A stretch of DNA of 64,000 nucleotides from contig MU405224.1 of NCBI GenBank assembly GCA_022836615.1, positions 332,615-396,614 of the forward strand, read 5' to 3'. The DNA is from Annulohypoxylon bovei var. microspora. Lineage: Eukaryota; Ascomycota; Sordariomycetes; Xylariales; Hypoxylaceae. The first letter of the stretch is position 1, and each line of letters begins with the position of its first letter. A program made the position numbers and the translations under genes. This document shows positions 12,001 through 23,626 of this stretch, one piece after another. A model generated the notes under the pieces. It was not told where the DNA came from, ran no database searches, and saw only the letters and a list, made by a program, of their open reading frames with translations.

Positions 12001-13626
12001 GTGATGATCTTGATAGTAATGGTCATCTGGATTCTGGACAAAGTGGCAGGTATCTTGAGCACAAGGAGGTCTATTAGATGTATTTCTCTATTTTCTGTCT
12101 TGTCTTAATTCACGTGGCATGTCTCAATAAGCTACTAGAGCGATGGCTAAATGACTACAAGAATGTTTGATTAATTTCTGAATATTTGGTGTGTATAACA
12201 ATGTCTCAAAGTCCTTAGGTACATGGATAGGTAGTTAATGATAGACACGATCTTCGTGGAAACGTGTGGTAATTGAAACCTACCTATTCGCTTTATCTTC
12301 TAGGTTGCCGAGCTCTACTTACATACGTAATGCCTGCTGATAGAAATGTGGAAGCTATAGCTATGTACCTTGTTAGTCGGGCACGCGCTGTAATCACCAA
12401 CCGACTGGCTGGGGCTATTTGTGAGTAATTCCCCCAGAGATGATGGATGTGGGGTGTAGTCCTAAGCCTGCCCTATGTGAAAGTGTTGTGGTCACATAAT
12501 TTTGTAGCCCTATCCACGCGCTTGCTGGTATGATCATACGAGTGAATCCTAAGTCGGTTAGAGACTATCTTTGTCGCCTCTAAGAGGACTTCTAGAGCTT
12601 TTCTTAGAATCTTAGTCTGGATCTCGATGGCGTCTGGAGGAATTAAGCTTTATACTACTCCCTAGCTCGGGCCTCGAGCTCAAGGGCTGCTGACACGATC
12701 AATGTGAATTTTTGCCGACAGCCAAGCCAAATGCGAAAACCTTTTAAGGTTCATGTTAAACATCAAGGCGTATAGTGTAGGGAGTATCCTGTAAACTTCT
12801 CATCGTTTCCCTTTCTATCGTATGTGTCGGTATTTGGTCAAAATATTGTATTTGCTAGTATTGAGAATACAATCCGTGAATACCTAGATCAACAGTTCTT
12901 AGCCCGAAATTGAAAATTTTATCACTGAGGATAGGATATTTGTAGTCCTTGATATGAATGGGAACGAATGTACATGTAATAATAACGGTGTTCTTGTGCG
13001 AAGGCTTTGCTGACCACTGATCCAAATACGATAGCAACGGATGGAAAGACTAACTAATCTCCTTCCTATCTTCCTTGTTGGGTAGTATCTATAGGGCGGG
13101 ATGCGACGAAATACATATTATCAGCACCTATCTCAGCCTACAAAATCCTAATAATGCTTCTGCCGTAGGCAATCTCTCCAAGGATTGGTGGTATAGAGAT
13201 TAGCGCGCACAAATATAGGTAGTTATAGAAGGCATTTCTGAGGCTGGCATAGCCTTGTGAAAGACGGCATGTGCTTGCTGGGCCCTATTGGTGCAAGCGA
13301 GGAGTCTACATCTAATTCTTATTCCTAGGTACCTACCTAGTTCTTCACTTACATAGGGACTATCCCGAGGTGCCGACCTAGCTTTTGCTCACCTCGGCAT
13401 AAGACAGTCTCATATCGTGACAATTAAACAACTCAAGATACGTACGTATGAGTGAGTTTCTTCTTAGCTGCTGTATAGCTCCCCGAACAGCCTCATCATC
13501 AGCCCATATTCATCGACTTGATACTAGATCGTCGAAATGCAGGTACGAGGCCGGCAAAACTGAAAATGAAATATGCTTACCTTCGTCCTAAACCAACCGA
13601 GGACTCGGTAAACTTGTGATATGTTC
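9016..13626. other. Long gene-poor upstream region of SGE1
   Basis: About 4.6 kb of ordinary base composition, not RIP-altered, with no supportable coding gene. Open frames are short and lack recognisable motifs. Several TACC/GGTA tetranucleotide clusters occur, for example near 11665 and 13325. Long regulatory regions and leaders are known for WOR1-type genes, so much of this may be SGE1 promoter and 5' untranslated region. A spliced leader or a non-coding RNA cannot be excluded. Confidence 0.4.
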
Positions 13627-13870
13627 TCACGAAGCAAGAGTCCGCGAGACTTTCCCGGAAAGGGAATAGCTGATCAACCAATCGGGCAGCTGAATAGGGG
13701 TTAGAAGAGCCGTGATAGCCTCAGCGGGGTGCCACGGGACGATTCCCGGTCTAGTAAATGCGACCAGACTGACCCAGGCAGCTGCTAGGGCACCGACGAG
13801 TACTGCAAACCTTAAAGGACGTTTGATTTGACATGGAATTACCTTGCGTGAGGCTCTCTCTGCCGCTTGA
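13627..13870 (-). pseudogene. Possible exon or relic of a type II membrane protein gene
   Basis: A minus-strand frame without an in-frame ATG is open from 13870 to a TGA at 13627-13629. It reads a basic segment, then RFAVLVGALAAAWVSLVAF, a good single membrane anchor, then a polar-hydrophobic stretch ending in SGKVSRTLA. An upstream ATG-AT followed by GTAAGT near 14012-14020 could be a tiny first exon joining in phase at the TAG acceptor before 13870, and a GTGAGA donor overlaps the stop. I find no convincing continuation downstream, so it may be a decayed fragment. I do not recognise the family. The retroelement lies about 240 bp upstream of the tentative start. Confidence 0.3.
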
Positions 13871-14248
13871 CTATTTCATGTGAAATCTGGCTAGCGTCCA
13901 GTTTTACAGCTACAGCGGATCTCAAGGGCACTTAGTGATCTAGACAGGCATTAAGGGGCGGAGCTGCGCTTTTGACTCCGCATACCTACCGCGTTACGCA
14001 CTTACATCATGGTCTACAATTCCTGAACCCCATAAAGAAAGAATAGATGCGTTTGTTGGTATTTTATACGTTAGGAGACTTCTAAAGGTTAGCATGTGTT
14101 GGGCACGGAACTTAGTGGGGACTAACGATGAACGTGTAGGAAGCTGTTAAACATACGCACGAGATGCGCTTTGATGGTGTCCATATGTCATATTCAGAAT
14201 CGACAGGCTAGCTAGGGTATATGCAACTGTTGCCACTTAAGCTTTAAG
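13871..14248. other. Flank between the possible relic exon and the retroelement
   Basis: No gene is supported apart from the tentative mini-exon noted near 14012-14020. The composition is normal, not RIP-altered, up to the GAGA target duplication. Confidence 0.4.
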
Positions 14249-14252
14249 GAGA
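14249..14252. repeat. Left target-site duplication (GAGA)
   Basis: GAGA lies immediately before the 5'-TGTG end of the left LTR and is repeated exactly at 19958-19961, after the CACA end of the right LTR. Confidence 0.75.
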
Positions 14253-14470
14253 TGTGCGTCCGAGCCTCCTAATCGTACGGAATATCATCTATATATAATA
14301 AACGTTATTCTATACTAATAAAAGTAAACTTATGTAATCAAATTGTTAATTAATTTAAGTTTTATAACTAGTTAAATTTACATGCGATTTAAGGTTATTT
14401 CAGCAGCCCACGCTTGCCACCGCAAGTGGTTTAAACGTTATTATAAAAACCTTTAAATTAAGGATTTATA
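14253..14470 (-). repeat. LTR of element 1, left copy (3' LTR)
   Basis: 218 bp, aligning without gaps to 19740-19957. Almost all differences seen are C/T or G/A. The first 35-40 bp keep the unmutated bases; the remainder is RIP-altered, and its end reads TATA where the right copy reads CACA. Confidence 0.9.
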
Positions 14471-16639
14471 TCACTCTTTTCCTCCATTATGATTATTTAT
14501 AATTATTATAAACATAATTTTTCTTATAATTGCCGTCGATTTTAATTAAATATTTATTTGCTTATATACCATAAGTTTTATATAAAGTGACCGTTATTTA
14601 TATATATTAAAAATAAATTATTACCATTATATTTATTAAGGAATATTAATCTTTTTAAGTTATATAATTAATAAATATTACTTTAATAATAATAATAAAT
14701 TTCCCACAAGCCGTTATAATACGACTTATATTTACCTGCCCATTATTATATCTTTAACATTTAATTTTTAAAAGCGTAAATACGTATTAAACCTTTTTTT
14801 TTTTATAAATACGTTTTTATTTATTCTTAAGATATTTTTATATCATTGTAATAATTATAAGTTATAAAAGCTTTATATTATATTATTAATTATTTTTAAG
14901 CTACGGCTTTTTCTTTTTTAATTAATTCACGAATATATTCGGTATATTTAATAAATGATTAATTTTAAAAGAATTACGTATTAAATATTAAGAAAAAATT
15001 ATTATAACCGCCAAATTTAATAATACGGTTATAAATAATTAAAACTTATTAAAGTAAATTAAATAAGTTCGTAATTATAAAATTTACTTAATACTTTCGA
15101 AATATAATCCTTTTTAAATTATTATTAACTTTTTTTATTTTACCATTACCTTTAAAACGTAAAGGAATAATTAATTTTATAATAAAATTATATTATTAAG
15201 TTTAATTCATAGCTTTATGGTTAATAAAATTTTAAGCGTTATTAAATATTTATTTTTATAAATAACCAAATGTTTCTTTGATTTTTATAAATAATAAAAT
15301 ATAATTAATAAATTTCGTTAATAATATTATTTTAATTTTCATTTAACCGATAATATACTTAATTACCATTAATATCGCCGTTTATTTTAAAAACATATAA
15401 TTAATTATTTAATACGTAAACGATATTAAAAGGTGTATCGGTTATAAATTTAATAATAACGTATTTAATTTCTTTATTAATTAATAAAAAAAACATTTAA
15501 TTATAACTTAATGTATTATTAACGTTATTTTAAAGTATTAAAGTAACTTTATTATTTTTTTAAATATTACTTTAATTGTAACATATCTTTAATTATAATA
15601 TATATTCGTTAACCGGCAAATTATATTATTATATTTTAATATAAATTATATACTCATTACATTAATTACCATTCCCACCGCATATAAAAGGTTTTTAAAT
15701 ACTTTAATATATTTTAAAATTTTATATAATTAATTTTAATGCTTAACGAAATATTTTTTTACTTATTCTTTTTTTATTACCGTTAAAAGGTCCGTTCTTT
15801 GTAATAAGTGTTTATAAATTATTTAAAAATTTAATTAATTAAGTTTATAAAAATATTAAATAAGTTTCGTTATTACTTTATTTTTATTAATTAATAGGAC
15901 TTTATTAATTAAATTTAAATTAAAAGGTTTAAATAAATAATTTATTAATACATAAGTTTTACTAGGGTAATAAATGATTTATATACCATAATATTTAATA
16001 ATATTTAAAAAACGTATAATCTTAATAAATTATTTAACCTTAATATTAATTAATTTAAACAATTCATAATTTATAATTATTATAATTTCTTTTCCTTTTA
16101 CTTAATAATGTTAATATTATAATAATAATATAATTTTTAATAATTTTTTTTTTTAAATTAAATAATATATTTACATATTTGTAAGCTTTTTAAAAAAATA
16201 AACTATTAAATATAAAACATTTTAATTATTATAAAAATGTAATTAAAGTAAAATTATTTTAACGTGTAATTTATTAACGTTTAATTTAATTATTAAAAAT
16301 AATTTCCAATTAAATTATTATATTATTAATATAATAATAATTAAATTATAAATCTTTTCCCATGTTATTATTACTTCTACATTTAATTTAATAAATTTAT
16401 CTTTAAATTTATTTATAAAGATTATTAATAAAGTTATTATTATTAAATAATCTTTTATTAAATGTTTAAAATAATTTATTATATTAATAAATGTTTTAAT
16501 TTATATAATTATTTTAAGCTTAAGACGATTTTTAATTATTATCACCTTAATTAAATCTGCTTTAATATTAATTTTAAAAATAATAAAGTTAAAAAAGATT
16601 TTTTCTTTAATAAAAAACTGAAACTTAAAGGTATTAATA

Positions 16640-16960
16640 ATCATGTCGTATGCCGTAAAATACTTAAAAATCATTAAAAGTTATTTATATAATTGTTTTT
16701 TTATATTAACTTATATTATTATATTATTTAACAATTTAATTAATTATTTAATAAAAAAAATTATAATTTCCTTTATAAGCGCTTAAAACATTGTTAAAGC
16801 GTTTATTAAACCGAATAATATTACTATTTATTTATATATTTTAAATAAAATTACGAAAGCCGTTTTCTTATAATAAAATCCATATATGGATATATATTAA
16901 AACCTATCTTTTAAATCGATGAAAACGTACCATTTATAACTTAATATTTTTTAAATTTAA
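16640..16960 (-). pseudogene. Reverse-transcriptase relic in element 1
   Basis: The minus-strand translation, with stops, still matches the Ty3/gypsy RT core: KKTAFVILF, then a segment equivalent to VMPFGLTNAPATFQ (here about ILFGLINALTMF) near 16770-16880. Substitutions and stops are those expected from C-to-T and G-to-A change. Confidence 0.7.
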
Positions 16961-19739
16961 TTTATGGTATTAAGTAATAAATATACATTTTTCTTTATAC
17001 GTTTATTAACTTTTTAATAATCGTAATAAAAACGTTAAATCATATTTAAATTTATTTTACTTAATATAACCGTTTAATTAAATACTTTCTTAAGGATAAA
17101 TAATAATAATAAAGCTTAAAAACTTTTATTTTTTCGAATAATCTTTTTTTTATGTTTTTTAACGAATTTATATAATGCTTATTTTTATTATAAATTATAC
17201 TTTTTTAAAAAAAGTTTTATAAATAAAAAGTTATTTATATTAATATAATGTTATATTTTCGTAATTATATTTATTCGTCATTTCTTTTTATTAAAAAATT
17301 CAAATATTTCATTAATATAAATATTTAAATAAACGTTAATTATATTATTTATAATAGGTATATTTTTATATTATTATAATTTAAGCTTATAAAAAACATT
17401 AAAAACTAATTTTTATACATAATTAATTAACATTTTATTAATTAATTTTAAAATAAATTTTCTTTTATATTTTTATAATATAATAATTTTTTTATTTACC
17501 TCATTTTTACATTAAATTTCCCATTTATAAAATACACCTTTTTTAAATATAAAGTCTTTTAAGAACGTTTTATTTAAAACGATTTTTATTAATATTATGA
17601 ATGGGACATTATACTTATTTTTAATTTTAAACCTTACCATAATAATAACATTTTTCGTTATATATAACCTTAAACCGTTTACTTTTATTATAATAAATAA
17701 TTACTTCATTTTATATCTTTGTAAATTTTTTATTAAAGATTATAAAACGTAATAAACCGCGTAACCATAATTAAAAAAGGTTATAAAATATTTTTCATCG
17801 TTTAATTTAACCATGAAAAAGTTATATTATTTTTTATATCTTTTTTTAATTAACTTGTTTTTATATAATAATAATTTAAAGCCGTTATTTACTTTTATTA
17901 AATAAATACAATTATTTTAATTTTCGTTATTAAGGTTATTAAATAAATTAATAAGTTTTAAATCGATATTTAATTTAATTAACGCTTTTGTTAAGCTTTA
18001 TTAATCTTGTTTTTTATTTTTATTTTTTATAAAATAAACTCATTTATTATTACTTTTATTCTTTTATTTATTATAAATATTTTAAACTTTTTTTCCGAAT
18101 TTTTAACGATCGTTATTATTTTCTTTAAACAAGGTGCTTTTTAACATGATTTTCTTAAATTTCATTAAATATATCAAGGTTTTTCAAAGAAAACGCAGCT
18201 TTTAAATATAATCCTTTATTTAATAACTTTTTTTATTACAATTAAAACATTTATTATTAAATATTCTTATTATAAATCCACTTTTTTTTTAATTAAATTA
18301 ATTTATTAATTATTTTATTTAAAATTTAATATTATTATTTATTATACCACCATTAATATTATTTTCGTTAAATTTTAAGGCTTTAATTAAGTTACGTTTA
18401 ATTAAATTATCATTACTTTTAAAATTCATAAATTATAAAAAAATACCGTTATATCGTAAAATATAATAATTATTATAAATGTATTATATATTTTATTTTT
18501 AACCGATATTTAAATAATTAAAGCCACTTATTATATTATTTTTTTTATTATTTAAATTATATTTAAAAAATTAATTTAATTATAAAATAACAGTTATACA
18601 TTTAATGCGTAAATACATAATAAATTAATTAATATTTTATAATTTTAATATAAGTTTTTAATACGTATAAAAAGCTTGTAAAAAGCTTTTTATATTTTTT
18701 TTATAAAGTTTATAAAACTTTTATTTTATTATAATAATAAGGTTATAAATATAATAAATAAGTTATAAAATATATAATACTTTTTTAACATTTAAAATAT
18801 TATTTTTAAAAATATAACTTAAGTTAACTTCTACATTTATACGTAAATTATTATTTATTAAAAATCACTTAATAATTTTATAAAGATTTTCATGGTTTAT
18901 AAAAAATAAAATATTAAAGTTATTTTTAATTTATTTTATATTTTATTAAACTTATTTAAAATAATATAATTCATTTATATTAACTTTAATAATAAAAGTA
19001 TTATTATTTTTTTTTTTTTTTTATATTTAAAGAACTTATATGCCTTAATAAATAATATGACTTTTAATTAAATTTACTTAACTTTTCTTTTTTAATTAAT
19101 TTAAACTTTATTTAAGATATTAATTTTTTAAAAGTTAAGCTTTTTATTAAAAAAGCGTTTATTTAATATATAATTTTTAAGTTATTTCGAATATAAAAAC
19201 GATTATAAGTTAAAGTTATGTTATTTAATATAATAAATATTTAAAAGCTCATTTAAATTATATAATAATAAGTTTAATAATTTAATTTAATTATAATTTA
19301 ATATTAAATTTTTATTAATATAATATTAATACGGTTAAATTATTTTTATTATTATTATAATTATCGTAAAGTTTATTATTAAATTAAATATATATTTAAA
19401 TTAATTATTTATGTTTTTATTTAAGTTTTTATTAACTTTTATTTAATTAAAAGCTAATAATTTAAGCCGTAAATGGATTTAATAAATTAAATTATTATAA
19501 TTCTTTTAAAAATTAATAAAATCAATGGTATTAAAGATTTTAACGACATTAAAAACGTTTATTATTATTTTATTTTTACTTTTAATTTTACCTTTAATTT
19601 TACCGGTTAATTCGTTAAGTAAATTAAAGTTTTTAAATATAATTTCGAAAGTTAAAATAAAAGGTATAAAAATGTGAAAAAAAAGTATAAAAATGAATTA
19701 ATTTACATTATTAACGTTTTGCTTATATAAATAATTATT

Positions 19740-19957
19740 TATACGTTTAAGCTTTTTAATCATACAAAATATCATTTATATATAATAAACATTATTTTAT
19801 ACTAATAAAGGTAAATTCGTGTAATTAAATTATTAATTAATCTAGGTTTCATAACTAGCTAGATTTATACGCGATCTGAAGTTATCTCAGCAGCCCACGC
19901 TTGCCACCGCAGGTGGTCCAAGCGTTGCTGCGGAAACCCTCAGATCGGGGATCCACA
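19740..19957 (-). repeat. LTR of element 1, right copy (5' LTR)
   Basis: 218 bp. The inner part up to about 19830 is RIP-altered, while the outer part to 19957 is unmutated and GC-normal. It ends in CCACA and is followed by the GAGA duplication. Confidence 0.9.
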
Positions 19958-19961
19958 GAGA
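19958..19961. repeat. Right target-site duplication (GAGA)
   Basis: Exact copy of 14249-14252, directly after the CACA end of the right LTR. Confidence 0.75.
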
Positions 19962-20115
19962 CTTGGTGTAGATCACCCGGAGAACGGATGATCTTGGCAT
20001 TAAGACAACATCGGTCCCGCTAGATGCTAAGCCTCCGTCCATTAATTGCTCACACCTTACCTTCTATGATTACAGTAAGGTGGGGCACGAAGGCTCTAGT
20101 GTAATTCACTAGACG

Positions 20116-22446
20116 TCAGTTCTCGAGAAAGAACCAAGGACGTTTCGATGTTGCAGCGCCGTATGCTTCGCCAGGAATCTCTATCGGTACCGGGATAATG
20201 TCGCTGAAGTCGGATTGATCAGAAGATCGAGATCCCTCCTCATTAGAATCCTGAGATAGGATGGGGACTATAGACCACGAAGTTAACAATCACTGCCCGT
20301 GCAAAAGTTCAGGACTTGTATAAGACCGCAAGACCTGGTTCACGGGTTTGGAGCGACTAGGAAAGCCGTAAGAGGCGCTGCATGTCGAAACAGGGATGAT
20401 AGAAAACTCCGAATCTTACTTACCAATCACTCCGCATTCCCAGTTGCGACAGGTAATCTTTGGGTTGCCGGTCCCCCTCTCTTTCGTCAGGCGGCCCCTG
20501 AATGTCCGAGTTTCACATTAGTCGGATATTGATTCTGGAAGGGTATATGCTTACCATGCGCTTTCTGACAAATTTGCACTTCCAACATAAGCAAAAGCAG
20601 CCTTGGATTGGCCCGAGTGTCGATGGCGGACTATCATGAGCTTGCTATGTACGAGAACACCGGTCCTCACGCTTTTCGAATCGCGAACTAATTCCCGAGG
20701 AAACGTAGCCGAATCCCACCATTTGGCATTCACACAAATGGTTCCTGCTGCCTAGACGACATTTAGTTAATGTTTCCCTTTTCTTATATACCTTCGAGTA
20801 TGCACTTACATCCTTTCCGCCACGACTTTTTATCACAGTGTCATGAGATGGAAAGTAGATTCGGAATTTGTCCTTCAAGTCTGAGCCCTTATTTTTGCCG
20901 CCCTTCGCACCCCTCATCCCGTATTCTTTCAAGCCGTTGTCGCCTATGTTGTTAGTTAGAGGGTGCATTGGATAAGAATGGGACGAGTTCAACCTTGAGC
21001 ACCATAATATATGGCTGATACTAGGTCCATGTTCACTGATCCTAGTGACGAAATCATGAAATCAACCTCGATTGCTTTGGAAGTGTTGAGTCCGAGTGAT
21101 GTTACGGCTCGGCCGAGGCCGCAATATCCTATTTAAGACTGTCAACATAAATATACTACTATAATGTGAGCCTAATGAATTACCTGTTCGCTGCCACTTG
21201 TCACCCACATGTGACGTAGCACTACACTGGCGTTAGCTATCAAACTACGACATACTCCAGAAAGATGAGTGTCCCAATTTAATTAAGGCTTACATTGTGT
21301 GGACGAATCTGTAGTGATTTGCTTCCGAAAAATCATAGTTTGTAAGGCTGCTTACCAGACTCTCCTCCAAGCCTTGGGCCCGAAGAAAATAACACAGCTC
21401 GTCGCCGAATGGACCGAGTTTGTTAGAAGACTGTAATTTGGGGTCGTCGATTCGAGGGAGGTCTATGAGAAAAACCATATTCTCAATAATTCCATTCTCG
21501 CCCCACTGCGCCATCTAAGGTTAGGAACCGTGTATGATCGCACCGAGAAAATATTTCTCAACTTACGTCGTAGGGAACGAAATTCCCGGTCGGTACAACT
21601 ACTCGCAAGTATTTGGGGTATTTCAGTAGTTGTAGCTTCGAATGCATATTTCCGGTTGACATCATAGGTGGGAAACAGAACTTGACAGCTGCGCCGGTGG
21701 GTGCGTTGGCTTTTATTTCCTCTCGCTGGAAATGAGCGTTACTATATTAGCCTGACGGTATGCAGAAGTGCCCACGATATCAAGGAAGATCGTACCTGCG
21801 CTTCGCCTGAAGCGAAAGCAACGAAAACAATTTTGGTCCTAGCGAAGTTGATCTTAGATAACATCCATTGGTCATCCCATTGAAATGAGCTAATCACGGC
21901 AAGTTCAAGCTCCTCCTTCTGTAGAACCTCCTCGATCTTGATATCGTCTCTACGTGGACATCCTGCGACCCACGTCTTCTTTACTGCGCCCTTTGGATAT
22001 GGAAGACGAGGAGTGCCTTTCGTAGGTAAGCTGACCGGGGTCTCAATATCGACTTTGGGTCTTTGCCGACGGCCCTGTTCATCAGGCTGCGAATCTGGTG
22101 CCTTTCGCTTCGTCGATCTTGCGAGTCGTTCTTCCTCCATCTTTTTTCTATCTAGTCCTGGAATCCCAAAGCTACTTGATGCCGTAGATGCGGGTTGCTG
22201 GGGATTTAATGTTGCATCTTTTAGCGATGCAAATTTAGATACCTGTTTAATGGGGGGATTATTGGGTTCTTTTGTGGCCGATGGGAAATTGGGTTTCTGG
22301 TCCGTTCTGTCTTGGTCTTGTTCTTCGTCCGAGCTGAGTTCAATGGGTTTCTTGGGCGAGGCACCACTGGTTTCTTGTAAGGACAAAGCTATCGCGTAGC
22401 GTAGTGCAGCATCCTCGTCGCCATCGAAGGCGTCAAGACCGTCCAT
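20116..22446 (-). CDS. TDP1: Tyrosyl-DNA phosphodiesterase 1
   Basis: Nuclear repair enzyme that removes topoisomerase I and other adducts from DNA 3' ends. Minus-strand exons: 22446-21796, 21725-21567, 21514-21294, 21221-21184, 21128-20994, 20943-20810, 20751-20555, 20497-20424, 20267-20116. They give 586 residues (human about 608) and every junction keeps phase. I start at ATG 22446 because the open frame upstream begins only at a TTG. The N-terminus has a ubiquitin-interacting-motif-like EDAALRYAIALSLQE and a charged linker. The two HKD half-sites are NMHSKLQLL (His245, Lys247) and VLVHSKLMIV (His481, Lys483), the latter followed by YVGSANLSESAWG. GYCGLGRAV and the C-terminal KRPWFF also match the family. 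The intron after exon 5 has an unusual GTTGAA donor. Exon 4 is only 38 nt. Confidence 0.93.
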
Positions 22447-23626
22447 AATGAAGAAGAAAATGGAGCTTGATGATGTTAGCAAGACAGTCTTGGAAGATCG
22501 GGTCGTGGAGGAATATGAGGTTTCATTAGTAGGAATATCTACCTAGATAAGCTATGTATGGTTGAAGCACTGACGTAAAATGAACCGCGTAACGAGAAGC
22601 ACGACTCTAACACGTTAGCACGTGACCGCCCCTTGGCATTTTCCGGCTTCGGAGAATATGACATCACATGAGTGTATGAGTTACTTGTATTACCTAGTAG
22701 GTATTAATAGATGCACGTGTCTATTCAGATACTTTCAGTTACCTGGGTGGATGGTTTGAGCATTCACGGGATACTAGGGGACTTTTAAGTCTGGGTTGAT
22801 TTCACATCTTCAAGGTCGGGGTTTGATGATATATCTCGACCATGGAGGTCTGTCTTATTAAGGGCATAGGGTCGACGGTAGGTATCCCGTGTGACCAACT
22901 GCCTGAATATACCACCAGAAAAAAAGAAAAAAAAACCCGATTTTCTCTCCTCTGTAATCTCGTTACACCCCTGCGACTAAATCGCCTCTGCCCTTTTCAA
23001 ATCATCATCTCGGAAGTATCGAACCATCACTCCTTTCCGGATTTCCGTACCGCCTGAAAGAACCGGAGCCGATCCATCTCCATCTAGAAGCCGAAACCCC
23101 AGATCCGACGCCCGATCCGACACCAAGCCCGGTTGACTATGTACGTGGTGATCCCATGACTCCAACTTGACAAGAGTCGCCTTAGTGAAAACAAGTTTTC
23201 AGGAAGTGTTTAACGCAAATTGCCAAGGTGCCAACTACCAAGTTGGACTTAACTCAAAGAGGCACCGCGCCTCATATTCCGTAATACATGGTCGTGTGAA
23301 TGGAAAAAGAAGAAATAAAGAAGAAAAGAAAAGCAAGAATGCGTTGCCCTGTTGTCTCTTGTATCATGCGTAGATGTCGAAATGCCTAGCCGTGACTATT
23401 CCTAAGTATCACAGTGCAGTAGACTCCGTCCCTCTGAAAAATTAAAGAAAACAAGAGACGAAAATAATAGGTGATGCGCGTGTTGTCGTGTGGTACCGTA
23501 ACAAAGGAAAACGGTGCGTGAAATGGCCAGAGCCAAACTCATTGTCGAGGTAACCAGTATATGTCTCTAAACACCAATAACACCATGCGAAAGTTCGGAT
23601 CCAGAGGAGTGTGAAGGCAGTCGCAA
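22447..23626. other. Intergenic region upstream of TDP1
   Basis: Holds the TDP1 promoter and the 3' flank of the Edc1-like gene. Small open frames (22842-23057, 22977-23165, 23167-23373) show no recognisable features. Part of the stretch around 23040-23160 is relatively GC-rich but is not clearly coding. Confidence 0.45.

Larger units (their letters stand above)
14253..19957 (-). mobile_element. RIP-inactivated Ty3/gypsy LTR retrotransposon, element 1
   Basis: A 5705-bp element bounded by two 218-bp direct repeats beginning TG and ending CA or its mutated form, with inverted TGTG/CACA tips and a 4-bp GAGA target duplication. The interior is extremely AT-rich and all frames are riddled with stops, as expected from RIP. 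A reverse-transcriptase relic on the minus strand gives the orientation, so the right LTR is the 5' LTR. The target is unmutated sequence between SGE1 and TDP1, 158 bp past the TDP1 stop codon. Confidence 0.88.

Noticed and set aside
20645..20992. 115-residue minus-strand open frame
   Set aside because: It covers TDP1 exon 6, then reads through an intron and exon 7 in the wrong frame.
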